A DNA stretch of 21,099 nt from JBAXRT01 sp037131065 (lineage in GTDB: Bacteria; Bacteroidota; Bacteroidia; Bacteroidales; FEN-979): contig JBAXRT010000040.1 in NCBI GenBank assembly GCA_037131065.1, positions 1 to 21,099 of the forward strand. The letters are read 5' to 3'. The position numbers and the translations under genes are program-made. Of this stretch, positions 1 through 7,387 are shown piece by piece (the stretch's first letter is position 1; each line of letters begins with the position of its first letter). Below the pieces are notes generated by a model, which saw only the letters and a program-made list of their open reading frames with translations, had not been told where the DNA came from and made no database searches.

Positions 1-730
1 CAATTACCTTAAGCTGTAATCTGGCAAAAATTTTCCGCGAATAGTCAATCTCCCGGCGGGCATTCTCTACCGTTGCATAGCCTGAGGCATTGCCTCCGAG
101 GTACTGCACCCTGACCGAGCGCAGCGTTGCCAGTTCATGGGGTTGTGTCATCAGTCCGAAAGCCTTGCCGCGAGGCAAATTTTCAAGGATTTCCGGCAAC
201 TCTGCACCCGGAACGATCGGGTAGTTAGCCACGAGCCAGCCTTTGAAGGCCAGGTAAATGCTCAGAGGGGTTTTAAAAGTTCGGGAGACACCGAGCAAAA
301 TGATCTCAGCACGCTCATAGTCGTATGTTCGCTGGCCATCGTCGTGAGTAAAGGCAAACTGCATCGAGTCAATCCGTTTAAAATAATCTTTGTTCAGGTG
401 AAAATAGAGGCCAGGTTCTCCCGTCGGTGAGTTTGCCAGATGGTGTGAGAGACGTGAAAGAAGCGGCCCCATGATGTCGATCGCATCGATATTGTTGATC
501 CGGCTGATGCGGACCATCTGTTCCCTCAGGTGTTCCGAAACCAGTGTATGTACAATAATGCCCTTCTGTCCGACAACTTCCGGAATGATCTCCTCGATCT
601 GCTCCTCCGATCTTACCTCCTTGTAAGTGATGATCTCCACTTCAGTGGAAGGGAACTGGGTCATGGCAGCGCCCAGCGCCTGCTGGGCAGTTCGGCCGGT
701 ACCGTCGGAAATTACAAAGATTTTGTACAT
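1..730 (-). CDS. ppsR: Pyruvate, phosphate dikinase regulatory protein (bifunctional kinase/pyrophosphorylase, DUF299), 3'-truncated by window edge
   Basis: Reading the minus strand from ATG 730-728 gives an uninterrupted frame of 243 codons to the window edge, starting MYKIFVISDGTGRTAQQ. Family hallmarks seen: the N-terminal F-x-I-S-D-G-T-G motif (residues 5-12), the AFTHDDGQ block, and the P-loop-like ILLGVSRTFKTPLSIYLA segment (G-x-S-R-x-x-K-T-P-x-S), followed by KGWLVANYP. Known of the family: it inactivates or reactivates PPDK or PEP synthase by ADP-dependent phosphorylation and phosphate-dependent dephosphorylation of a Thr beside the catalytic His. Family members are about 270 residues, so only about the last 30 are missing. 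It is divergent from gapA across 192 bases. Which target (PPDK or PpsA) it serves cannot be told from this window. Confidence 0.93.
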   Translation of the reverse strand, partial: MYKIFVISDGTGRTAQQALGAAMTQFPSTEVEIITYKEVRSEEQIEEIIPEVVGQKGIIVHTLVSEHLREQMVRISRINNIDAIDIMGPLLSRLSHHLANSPTGEPGLYFHLNKDYFKRIDSMQFAFTHDDGQRTYDYERAEIILLGVSRTFKTPLSIYLAFKGWLVANYPIVPGAELPEILENLPRGKAFGLMTQPHELATLRSVRVQYLGGNASGYATVENARREIDYSRKIFARLQLKVI

Positions 731-743
731 AGGACAAATTTTA

Positions 744-796
744 AAATCTGAAATCTGAAACGTGAAATCTGATTTTGGATTTCTGATTTCAGATTT
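744..796. repeat. Imperfect palindrome of AAATCTGA-type repeats in the ppsR-gapA gap
   Basis: The left arm AAATCTGAAATCTGAAA (744-760) and the right arm TTTCTGATTTCAGATTT (780-796) are reverse complements at 16 of 17 positions, with a 19-base loop that contains another AAATCTGATTT copy. It could fold as a hairpin in the 5' leader of ppsR, or be a lineage-specific intergenic repeat. No T-tract follows, so it is not a standard terminator. Confidence 0.6.
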
Positions 797-846
797 GTTA
801 TAAAGCTAAGTCAATCCGGTATTACTGCAAAATTTTCGCCCAATTT

Positions 847-876
847 TTTGCCCGATCATTTTAATCCGTAATTTTG
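847..876 (+). promoter_or_regulatory. Bacteroidetes-type promoter of gapA (TTTG ... TAATTTTG)
   Basis: TAATTTTG (869-876) fits the Bacteroidetes -7 consensus TAnnTTTG exactly, and TTTG (847-850) lies 18 bases upstream at the position of the -33 box. Transcription would start near 883, leaving a leader of about 40 bases before the gapA ATG at 923. Motif match only; no transcript evidence. Confidence 0.6.
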
Positions 877-922
877 ACCCGCCTGAGAAGATTCATTCAA
901 TTCATTATAAAAACTTATAAAT

Positions 923-1927
923 ATGGGAACCATTAAAGTAGGCATCAACGGTTTTGGCCGGATCGGTCGACTTACCTACCGGGCGCTGATGCAAAACACC
1001 AAAGTTGAAGTTGTTGCTTTTAACGACCTCACCGACGCAAAAACACTTGCTCATCTTCTGAAATATGATTCCATTCACGGAAAATTCCCCGGGACAGTGA
1101 CCGTAGAGGGAGATTTTCTGGTTGTGAACGGGAAAAAGATCAGGGTACTTGCCGAGAAAGATCCTGCAAACCTGCCTTGGGGAACTCTTGGAGTTGAGAT
1201 AGTCATCGAATGCACCGGTATCTTCCGTACCCGTGACAAAATGAATAAACATCTCACTGCAGGCGCAAAAAAGGTTGTTCTTTCTGTACCTTCCGATAAT
1301 AAGGAAGATGTGGATGCAACGATTGTCATGGGCGTTAACGACAATACCCTGACCCCGGATATGAAGCTCGTTTCGAATGCCTCCTGTACAACGAATTGCC
1401 TTGCACCGATCGCGAAAGTTTTAAATGACAGTTTCGGGATCAAAAACGGCTTAATGAATACCATCCACAGCTATACCAACGACCAGATCATCCTCGATGC
1501 ACCGCATAAGGATCTCCGAAGGGCCCGTGCAGCCGCCGTTTCGATCATCCCGACGAAGACAGGGGCAGCAAAAGCCATCGGTCTGGTCATCCCGGAACTG
1601 GACGGTAAAATGGACGGGTTTGCTATACGCGTGCCGACCCCCGACGGATCGATTGTTGACCTCACCTGCGAACTCAACAGGAATGTGACCAAGGATGAGA
1701 TCAACGCTGCAATGAAAGCCGCCGCGGACGGACCAATGAAAGGTGTCCTGGAATACCTGGATGAACCGCTTGTAAGCTGCGATATCATCGGCAATACACA
1801 CTCATCCATCTTTGACTCCCTCCTTACGAAAGTCATCGGCGGAAACATCGTAAAAGTGATCTCCTGGTACGACAACGAATATGGATATTCCTGCAGGCTG
1901 GCAGACCTTGTCACCAAGATGGCCTGA
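923..1927 (+). CDS. gapA: Glyceraldehyde-3-phosphate dehydrogenase, type I (NAD-dependent)
   Basis: A 334-residue protein of normal family length. It oxidises glyceraldehyde 3-phosphate with phosphate and NAD to 1,3-bisphosphoglycerate in cytosolic glycolysis and runs in reverse in gluconeogenesis. Seen: the Rossmann glycine motif GINGFGRIGR (7-16), Asp35 after strand 2 (the residue that favours NAD over NADP), the active-site signature SNASCTTNC with catalytic Cys155, the base His182 in TIHSYTNDQ, and the S-loop/phosphate region IIPTKTGAAKAIG followed by RVPTPDGSIVDLT. The start is set by the near-N-terminal Rossmann strand and an A-rich leader without Shine-Dalgarno. It is transcribed away from ppsR with its own promoter, and an intrinsic terminator lies about 120 bases past the stop. 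Confidence 0.97.
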   Translation: MGTIKVGINGFGRIGRLTYRALMQNTKVEVVAFNDLTDAKTLAHLLKYDSIHGKFPGTVTVEGDFLVVNGKKIRVLAEKDPANLPWGTLGVEIVIECTGIFRTRDKMNKHLTAGAKKVVLSVPSDNKEDVDATIVMGVNDNTLTPDMKLVSNASCTTNCLAPIAKVLNDSFGIKNGLMNTIHSYTNDQIILDAPHKDLRRARAAAVSIIPTKTGAAKAIGLVIPELDGKMDGFAIRVPTPDGSIVDLTCELNRNVTKDEINAAMKAAADGPMKGVLEYLDEPLVSCDIIGNTHSSIFDSLLTKVIGGNIVKVISWYDNEYGYSCRLADLVTKMA

Positions 1928-1936
1928 CAAACGGAA

Positions 1937-2011
1937 ACTTCGTGGTACTTCGTGATCCACTGTGGAACTTCGTGTAAAATATTTCACGAAGAGCACGAAG
2001 AAACCACGAAG
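1937..2011. repeat. Palindromic cluster of ACTTCGTG / CACGAAG repeats
   Basis: Three direct copies of ACTTCGTG (1937-1944, 1947-1954, 1967-1974) face three copies of CACGAAG (1985-1991, 1994-2000, 2005-2011), making nested inverted repeats. The inner pair CTTCGTG/CACGAAG brackets a 10-base A/T-rich loop, and the outer pair extends to ACTTCGTGGT against ACCACGAAG. The transcript downstream of gapA could form a long hairpin. Not coding; no terminal repeats or transposase. Confidence 0.7.
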
Positions 2012-2046
2012 ATACACAAAGAACAAATTGATCTCTTGTCTGTAAA

Positions 2047-2074
2047 AGGGGCTAACTTAAGAGCCTCTTTTTTT
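2047..2074 (+). terminator. Intrinsic terminator downstream of gapA
   Basis: AGGGGCT (2047-2053) pairs with AGCCTCT (2062-2068), a 7-bp stem with one G-U pair and an 8-base loop, and runs directly into a T-tract (2068-2074). It separates gapA from the serine dehydratase gene that begins 45 bases on. Confidence 0.65.
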
Positions 2075-2118
2075 ATTATTTTTACTTGAATTTTCAATTC
2101 TTACACTATTCTATCCGG

Positions 2119-3318
2119 ATGGAATCAATCAGGGAAATATACAAGATCGGCTGCGGGCCTTCGAGCAGCCACACCATGGGCCCTCGAAAAGCGGCTATCA
2201 TTTTCAGAGAGAGAAATCCGGATGCGGAGAGGTTCAGGGTATCCCTTTATGGCAGCCTGGCCGCCACCGGCAAAGGGCATATGACCGACAAAGCGATCAC
2301 AGAAGCGCTCAAACCGGCCGAAACGGAATTTATCTGGGAATCGGGCATCTCTCTCCCAAACCATCCCAACGGATTGAAATTTGAAGTTTTGGATGGTTCC
2401 GGTGGTACTACCGACACATGGACAACATACAGCATCGGCGGCGGTGATATCAGCGATAACGGCAAGAGAGATGAGGGGAAGAAGGTTTACGAAGTGACAC
2501 GCATGGAAGAGATCCTTGCCTGGTGCGAAGAAAATGGCAGGACGATGTGGGAGTATGTTGAGATCCATGAACCTCCCGGATTATGGGATTACCTGGAAAA
2601 GGTCTGGAAAGTCATGAAAGAGTCTGTTGAGCGGGGAATCGAAGCAGAGGGAGTTCTTCCCGGCGGGCTGAACCTGCCGCGCAAAGCCTCGTCTTACTTT
2701 ACCAAGGCCAGGAGTTTTAAAGGCACCCTGAGCAGGCGCTCCTATACTTTTGCCTTTGCCCTGGCCGTCGCCGAAGAGAATGCTGCCGGCGGCAGGATCG
2801 TTACAGCGCCAACCTGTGGTTCGGCAGGGGTGTTACCTGCAGTACTATACCTTTTGAATACACAATATGAGTTCAGCAATAAAAAGGTGCTGCGAGGCCT
2901 TGCCACCGCCGGACTCATCGGCAACCTGATCAAAACCAATGCCTCGATCTCCGGCGCTGAGGTAGGCTGCCAGGGAGAGGTCGGAAGCGCCAGCTCGATG
3001 GCTGCCGCAGCCTCGGTACAGATGTTTGGCGGTACCCCGGGACAGGTGGAATATGCCGCCTCCATTGCAATGGAACATTTTCTCGGGCTAACCTGCGACC
3101 CTGTTTACGGGCTCGTTCAGATCCCCTGCATCGAACGCAATGCCTTCGGCGCTGCCCGCGCGCTGGATGCCAGCATGTATTCCCTGTTATCCGATGGCCA
3201 TCACATCGTGCATTTCGATAAAGTGATCGAAGCGATGAAACAGACCGGCCACGACCTCCCGAGGATCTACCGGGAGACAGCCGAAGGAGGACTTGCGCTT
3301 TTCGGAAAGAAAAGATAA
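2119..3318 (+). CDS. sdaA: L-serine ammonia-lyase (L-serine dehydratase), single-chain iron-sulfur type
   Basis: Deaminates L-serine to pyruvate and ammonia using a [4Fe-4S] cluster in the cytosol. With the ATG at 2119 the protein is 399 residues, with the family's N-terminal signature KIGCGPSSSHTMGP at residues 9-22. An in-frame TTG at 2086 would add 11 residues with no family resemblance, so it was not used. The beta domain occupies roughly 1-150 and the alpha domain about 180-399, with TAPTCGSAGVLPAVLYL (229-245) and KTNASISGAEVGCQGEVGSA (272-291). The three family cluster Cys are present: Cys284, Cys326 (LTCDPVYG) and Cys337 (PCIERNA). It is shorter than E. coli SdaA (about 454). Pyruvate from serine meets the same node as ppsR and gapA. 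The enzyme is probably oxygen-sensitive, which would suit an anaerobe. Confidence 0.93.
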   Translation: MESIREIYKIGCGPSSSHTMGPRKAAIIFRERNPDAERFRVSLYGSLAATGKGHMTDKAITEALKPAETEFIWESGISLPNHPNGLKFEVLDGSGGTTDTWTTYSIGGGDISDNGKRDEGKKVYEVTRMEEILAWCEENGRTMWEYVEIHEPPGLWDYLEKVWKVMKESVERGIEAEGVLPGGLNLPRKASSYFTKARSFKGTLSRRSYTFAFALAVAEENAAGGRIVTAPTCGSAGVLPAVLYLLNTQYEFSNKKVLRGLATAGLIGNLIKTNASISGAEVGCQGEVGSASSMAAAASVQMFGGTPGQVEYAASIAMEHFLGLTCDPVYGLVQIPCIERNAFGAARALDASMYSLLSDGHHIVHFDKVIEAMKQTGHDLPRIYRETAEGGLALFGKKR

Positions 3319-3328
3319 AACATTTACC

Positions 3329-3345
3329 TATCTTTACATTATAAT
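3329..3345 (+). promoter_or_regulatory. Candidate promoter for the chemosensory operon
   Basis: The 44-base gap before the first cheW holds TATCTTTA (3329-3336), one base off the Bacteroidetes TAnnTTTG box, and a perfect TATAAT (3340-3345). Neither has a good upstream partner (TTTG or TTGACA) at normal spacing. Weak evidence; the operon may also be read from further upstream. Confidence 0.25.
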
Positions 3346-3362
3346 ATTAAATATGGGTTTTC

Positions 3363-3830
3363 ATGGGCAACAATACTCAGGTAATCGTTTTCCTGATTGA
3401 CAACCAATCTTATGCTATTCCCCTCCACAATGTGGACCGGATTATCAGAGCAGTTGAAATCACGCCCCTCCCTAAAGCGCCTGAAACCGTTTCCGGAGTC
3501 ATTGATTACCATGGAACACTGATCCCAGTCTTAAGCATGCGCAAGAGGCTTAACCTGGCACCGAGGGAAATTACTGCAAACGACCGGTTCATTCTGGCAA
3601 AAACCGGCAGGCGAACCGTCATTCTGATCGCCGACGAGGTGGCCGGCTTAACGGAAATACCCGGTGATCGGATCGTCCCGGCAAAAAATATTGTTAAAGA
3701 ACCAGCCATCGAAGGGATTATCCGAGGGGAAGACGGCATCATTTATATCTATGACCTGAACACCTTTTTCATTCTCGGGGAGGAAGAAATGCTGGACACG
3801 GCCATCCACCGGATGAAAAAAGAAAAATAG
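3363..3830 (+). CDS. cheW: CheW-type coupling protein (first of two)
   Basis: A 155-residue single-domain CheW, the usual length for a plain CheW adaptor that links receptors to CheA in a membrane-associated array. Seen: the N-terminal strand QVIVFLIDNQSYAIPLHNVDRII, the conserved GVIDYHGTLIPVLSMRKRL block (compare G-x-I-x-x-R-G-x-x-x-P-V-x-x-L in CheW), a second half starting ILAKTGRRTVILIADEVAG, and a closing IIYIYDLN. It opens the operon and ends 3 bases before the CheR gene. In a Wsp-like reading it corresponds to WspB (FrzA or FrzB in Frz). No Shine-Dalgarno precedes its ATG. Confidence 0.9.
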   Translation: MGNNTQVIVFLIDNQSYAIPLHNVDRIIRAVEITPLPKAPETVSGVIDYHGTLIPVLSMRKRLNLAPREITANDRFILAKTGRRTVILIADEVAGLTEIPGDRIVPAKNIVKEPAIEGIIRGEDGIIYIYDLNTFFILGEEEMLDTAIHRMKKEK

Positions 3831-3833
3831 CAT

Positions 3834-5321
3834 ATGGTTACAGACCAGGATAAAGTTTTGGTCAGCCGCCTTATTTCTGACAGGCTGGGGCTTCAATTTC
3901 CGGTCAACAGATGGAGAGACCTCGAGCGATCTTTCATCTCGGCTGGTAAGGAGATCGGATATGAAAGCGCCGAGGCGATCGTTTCCAACCTTCTAAAGGA
4001 AACCTTTTCAGATGATCATTTTACCATCCTTGCCGAAAAACTTACCATCGGGGAAACCTATTTTTTCAGGGAGAAACCGGGACTGGATCATTTTCGTTCA
4101 CGAATTCTTCCGGAGCTTATTGAAAAACGCAGGAATGGCGTAAAGTCAATCCGCATCTGGAGCGCTGGTTGCTGCACCGGAGAAGAGCCCTATACCCTTG
4201 CCATGATCCTGTCTGAAGCAATTCCCGATATCTCAGGCTGGAAAATTACATTGCTTGCAACCGACATCAATGCCTCCTTTATTAAAAAGGCACGCAGTGG
4301 AATCTACGGAGCATGGTCTTTCCGGGATTCACCGGAAGAAATAAAATCCAAATATTTTACCCAGAGCGGCAAAGATTTCAGAATCAATCAGGAAATAATA
4401 AAGCTGGTGACTTTCTCGGAATTGAACCTTGCCGGGAGCAATTATCCGTCGGTTGAAACCAATACAGCCTCGATGGATGTCATCTTCTGCAGGAATGTTT
4501 TGATGTATTTTGCAAAGGACCAGATCGCACAGGTCGGCAACCGGTTTTATTCCTCATTGGCAGAAGATGGATGGCTGATCCTTAATCCGATTGAAATTTC
4601 TGGTGAATTATTTCCTTTGTTCACGCAGAGAAATATATTTAATACAGTCGCACTGCAGAAGAGCAATGCCGATGCAGTCAACAATATTAAAGTAGACAAG
4701 GCCGAATTACGTTCAAAAGGAAATCCGGATCACAAGAGATCTGCCAAGAAAACAAGTTATACTCCATCATTGCCAAAAAATTCGGTCAAAGTCCCGGTGT
4801 CCCCGCCCCTGAAGAAAAATGTCCCCGAAGATCCGTTGAAAAAAATCCATCGCCTTTTTGAAAAAAAACAGCACAATGAAGTCATTCGTATAGCAGATCA
4901 ACTCCTGATAAACGATCCTGCCAACACCAGGGTGATCTTTTTACTTATCCGGTTATTTGCCAATGCCGGAGATCTCGAATCGGCAAAAAAATGGTGTCAA
5001 AAACTGATTGTTGTTGATGAGATGTCGGCTGTTTCCCATTATACCATGGGTATGCTGATGATAGAAATGAATGAGCTTCCGGAGGCTGAAAAATCTCTTT
5101 CCCGTTCTCTTTATCTTGACCCCGGCCACCTGATGTCCTACTTTTTACTTGGCAATGTGATGAAGCGCCAGAATAAACAAAAAAATGCCGAAAAATATTT
5201 CAGGAACCTCTATAGTTTGCTCAGCAAGATCCCGGATGAAACCATTATCCCTGAATCGGATGAGATGACAGCAGGTAATCTTAAAAAACTTGCAGAGACG
5301 CTTGTAACGAAAAAGAAGTGA
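3834..5321 (+). CDS. cheR: CheR methyltransferase fused to a C-terminal TPR domain (WspC/FrzF-like)
   Basis: A 495-residue receptor glutamate methyltransferase. The CheR N-domain (about 1-75) contains LTIGETYFFRE (70-80). The SAM-binding fold begins with IRIWSAGCCTGEEPYTLAM (106-124), continues through LLATDIN (140-146), and ends with DVIFCRNVLMYF (215-226). A basic, Pro-rich linker (about 280-335) joins a TPR region (about 336-465, repeats around LFEKKQHNEVIRIADQLL, and GMLMIEMNELPEAEKSL followed by the DPGH turn). CheR-TPR fusions are known in WspC and FrzF, where the TPR takes part in substrate or partner selection. This matters because the receptor in the same operon lacks the C-terminal pentapeptide that tethers ordinary CheR. 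Located 3 bases after the first cheW. Confidence 0.93.
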   Translation: MVTDQDKVLVSRLISDRLGLQFPVNRWRDLERSFISAGKEIGYESAEAIVSNLLKETFSDDHFTILAEKLTIGETYFFREKPGLDHFRSRILPELIEKRRNGVKSIRIWSAGCCTGEEPYTLAMILSEAIPDISGWKITLLATDINASFIKKARSGIYGAWSFRDSPEEIKSKYFTQSGKDFRINQEIIKLVTFSELNLAGSNYPSVETNTASMDVIFCRNVLMYFAKDQIAQVGNRFYSSLAEDGWLILNPIEISGELFPLFTQRNIFNTVALQKSNADAVNNIKVDKAELRSKGNPDHKRSAKKTSYTPSLPKNSVKVPVSPPLKKNVPEDPLKKIHRLFEKKQHNEVIRIADQLLINDPANTRVIFLLIRLFANAGDLESAKKWCQKLIVVDEMSAVSHYTMGMLMIEMNELPEAEKSLSRSLYLDPGHLMSYFLLGNVMKRQNKQKNAEKYFRNLYSLLSKIPDETIIPESDEMTAGNLKKLAETLVTKKK

Positions 5322-5331
5322 ATATAATATC

Positions 5332-5868
5332 ATGAAGAATGTTGAAAAGGAAATATTGAAGAAAAGGGCTAAAGAACTTGCGAAAGATCTTCCCGTTCAG
5401 GATTACAAAACGGGCTCCGGCCAAAACATGATTAAATTCCTTCTAACCCCGGAAGTCTATGGGATTGAATCAAAATATGTCAGGGAGGTTACCTCATTAA
5501 AAGAACTGACCAGGGTACCGAACACCCCTGATTTTGTAACCGGAGTGATCAACCTGCGGGGCCAGATAATCTCCATCATCGATCTCAAGAAATTTTTTAA
5601 TCTCAAACAGTCTGGGTTAACTGAATTCAACAAGATTCTTGTTCTCTCTTCTCCAACCCTGCTTTTTGGGATCATCGCCGATAAGATTCTGGAGAATGCC
5701 TTCATTTCTTTGAAAGAGCTGGATGTGCCACCACCAACCATTTCCGGTATCGGGGCTGAATTCATTCTCGGAATAGCAAGGGATGGAACCATTGTTCTAG
5801 ACGGTTCTACGCTGCTGGGTACGAGAACAATCATTGTAGATCAACAGGAAAAAAATAAACAATTATAA
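5332..5868 (+). CDS. cheW: CheW-type coupling protein (second, with N-terminal extension)
   Basis: A 178-residue CheW-domain protein. A charged Lys/Glu-rich extension (about 1-30, KEILKKRAKELAKDLP) precedes the CheW fold: FLLTPEVYGIESKYVREV, then FVTGVINLRGQIISIIDLKKFF with the conserved N-L-R-G turn (about 73-76), and LLFGIIADKI. It starts 10 bases after the CheR-TPR stop and lies immediately upstream of the receptor. By order (CheW, CheR-TPR, CheW) it corresponds to WspD, which is also extended relative to WspB. The two CheWs here are clearly diverged from each other, so they may occupy different array positions; that is inference. Confidence 0.92.
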   Translation: MKNVEKEILKKRAKELAKDLPVQDYKTGSGQNMIKFLLTPEVYGIESKYVREVTSLKELTRVPNTPDFVTGVINLRGQIISIIDLKKFFNLKQSGLTEFNKILVLSSPTLLFGIIADKILENAFISLKELDVPPPTISGIGAEFILGIARDGTIVLDGSTLLGTRTIIVDQQEKNKQL

Positions 5869-5870
5869 AA

Positions 5871-5878
5871 AAGGAGGA
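5871..5878 (+). promoter_or_regulatory. Strong Shine-Dalgarno (AAGGAGGA) before the receptor gene
   Basis: AAGGAGGA lies 6 bases before the ATG at 5885, a near-perfect anti-16S match. No other gene of the operon has one, and Bacteroidetes genes usually do without. It fixes the MCP start and suggests the receptor is translated more strongly than its neighbours. Confidence 0.7.
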
Positions 5879-5884
5879 TTTTCT

Positions 5885-7378
5885 ATGAAATCATCATTTA
5901 CCCTGAGTACCAGAGCCAAACTTTATTCAGGATTTGGTTTGATCGTCATTCTGATGGTAATCATCATAATCGCAGCTTATTTCAGTATAAACAGGATCAT
6001 TTCTGCTGAAAAGGAACTCATGACCTCATCTAAAATCAGCCTGACACTTGCAGGGATCAAGGCCGATCAGAACAGAACCCGCGCGTTGATTCTTGATATG
6101 ATGATGACAAAGGACCCTGCAGTCCAGGAAAAACTCAAAAAGGATATTATTTCGAAAAAAGATGAACTCGATCAGCTGCTTAAGGATGTGGAACAATATT
6201 ATCAAAATAGCCCTTCCGAATTACAAAAAATCAGGAAGATTATATCAGATATAGACATATATCGGCTCAACCGTGAAAAACAATATGAACTCATTTCTAA
6301 AGGAAATCTGGATGAAGTAAAGACGATGGGCAGTGGTATCCAGGCTGAACTATATGAAAAAATCAGGGGGGAGATTAATGACCTGGAAGCTGCTGAAACC
6401 AGCAGGTCAAATAGGGCGGCAGAAAATTCCGTATCCACTGCCATAACTGCTGAGTGGACTATTTTTATTATCGGATGTTTCGCCGTTGTAACATGCCTTA
6501 TCATGGTATTATGGATGATCTCAGCGCTTCGCCGCGTCACAAGGCAAATAGACGAAGCGGTCAATATCCTCGGAACCTCTGTGAGCGAAATCCTGACAAC
6601 AGCAACAGAGGTGTCGGCCAGCACAACAGAGACAGCAACAGCAGTTGCCGAAACTACTTCCACGATCGAAGAGGTGCGCCAGACGGCCCTGCATGCCAGT
6701 GAAAAGGCAAACATGGTAGTGGAAATTTCGAGGGAGGCATCAACGACTGCACAACAAGGAAAAAATTCAGTGCTGGAGACCGTGGAGGGCATGAAACGCA
6801 TCAGCCACCAGATGACCCTCATTACCGACAGCGTTGTCAAATTATCCGATAAAAGCCGTGTCATCGGCGAAATAACCACTACCGTTAATGACCTTGCAGA
6901 TCAATCGAACCTGCTGGCCGTAAACGCTGCCATCGAAGCTGCGAAAGCAGGTGAACTGGGCCGTGGTTTTGCTGTAGTGGCACAAGAGGTCAGGAGTCTT
7001 TCCGAACAGTCGAAGCAGGCTACTTCCCAGATAAAGGAAATTTTAAATGATATTCAGAAAGCAGTGAACCAGGCCGTCATGGCGACCGAGCAGGGAACAA
7101 AAGCCGTGGAGAATGGGAGCTCCTTAGCCTCACAAAGCGGTGAGGTGATCCAGACACTCGCTGAGAATGCTTTGGAAGCTTCCCAGTCGGCTACGCAGAT
7201 CGCCATCTCAAGTCAGCAGCAGATGGCCGGTATGGACCAGATCATGCCTGCCATGGAAAATATCAAACAAGCCAGCGAACAGAATGTGATCGGAACCAGG
7301 CAGACGCAAACCGCAGCACATAACCTGAATGACCTGGGTCAGAACCTGAAAAAAATTGTAGATAAATTTAAAGTCTGA
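5885..7378 (+). CDS. Methyl-accepting chemotaxis protein, membrane receptor with helical-bundle sensor and no clear HAMP domain
   Basis: A 497-residue receptor. TM1 is about 14-36 (GFGLIVILMVIIIIAAYF) and TM2 about 191-213 (TIFIIGCFAVVTCLIMVLW). The roughly 155 residues between are helical and charged, fitting a four-helix-bundle (4HB_MCP-type) periplasmic sensor. After TM2 the chain goes almost directly into a Ser/Thr/Ala-rich coiled coil, and I cannot find the Pro-containing first helix and connector of a HAMP. The signalling hairpin tip is about 335-375, including NLLAVNAAIEAAKAGELGRG and FAVVAQEVRSLSEQSKQAT. The C-terminus ends DKFKV with no NWETF-like CheR/CheB tether. By operon position it is the WspA/FrzCD counterpart. 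The ligand is unknown. Confidence 0.93.
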   Translation: MKSSFTLSTRAKLYSGFGLIVILMVIIIIAAYFSINRIISAEKELMTSSKISLTLAGIKADQNRTRALILDMMMTKDPAVQEKLKKDIISKKDELDQLLKDVEQYYQNSPSELQKIRKIISDIDIYRLNREKQYELISKGNLDEVKTMGSGIQAELYEKIRGEINDLEAAETSRSNRAAENSVSTAITAEWTIFIIGCFAVVTCLIMVLWMISALRRVTRQIDEAVNILGTSVSEILTTATEVSASTTETATAVAETTSTIEEVRQTALHASEKANMVVEISREASTTAQQGKNSVLETVEGMKRISHQMTLITDSVVKLSDKSRVIGEITTTVNDLADQSNLLAVNAAIEAAKAGELGRGFAVVAQEVRSLSEQSKQATSQIKEILNDIQKAVNQAVMATEQGTKAVENGSSLASQSGEVIQTLAENALEASQSATQIAISSQQQMAGMDQIMPAMENIKQASEQNVIGTRQTQTAAHNLNDLGQNLKKIVDKFKV

Positions 7379-7387
7379 CCTTTCGTG

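Noticed and set aside
137..751. Plus-strand open frames of 97 and 73 codons over 137-751
   Set aside because: They lie opposite the clearly recognisable ppsR frame on the minus strand and resemble no protein family.
2086..2118. Upstream TTG start for the serine dehydratase
   Set aside because: It adds 11 residues without family resemblance and begins only 12 bases past the terminator T-tract. The ATG at 2119 puts the signature motif at its usual position.
3340..3345. TATAAT as a sigma-70 -10 box for the chemosensory operon
   Set aside because: Not accepted as a firm promoter: no TTGACA-like box 17 bases upstream, and Bacteroidetes primary sigma factors use TAnnTTTG. Kept only as a low-confidence candidate.
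6202..6879. A 225-codon minus-strand open frame inside the receptor gene
   Set aside because: Antisense shadow of the Ala/Ser/Thr-rich MCP coding sequence; the plus-strand MCP is certain and the shadow product has no family features.
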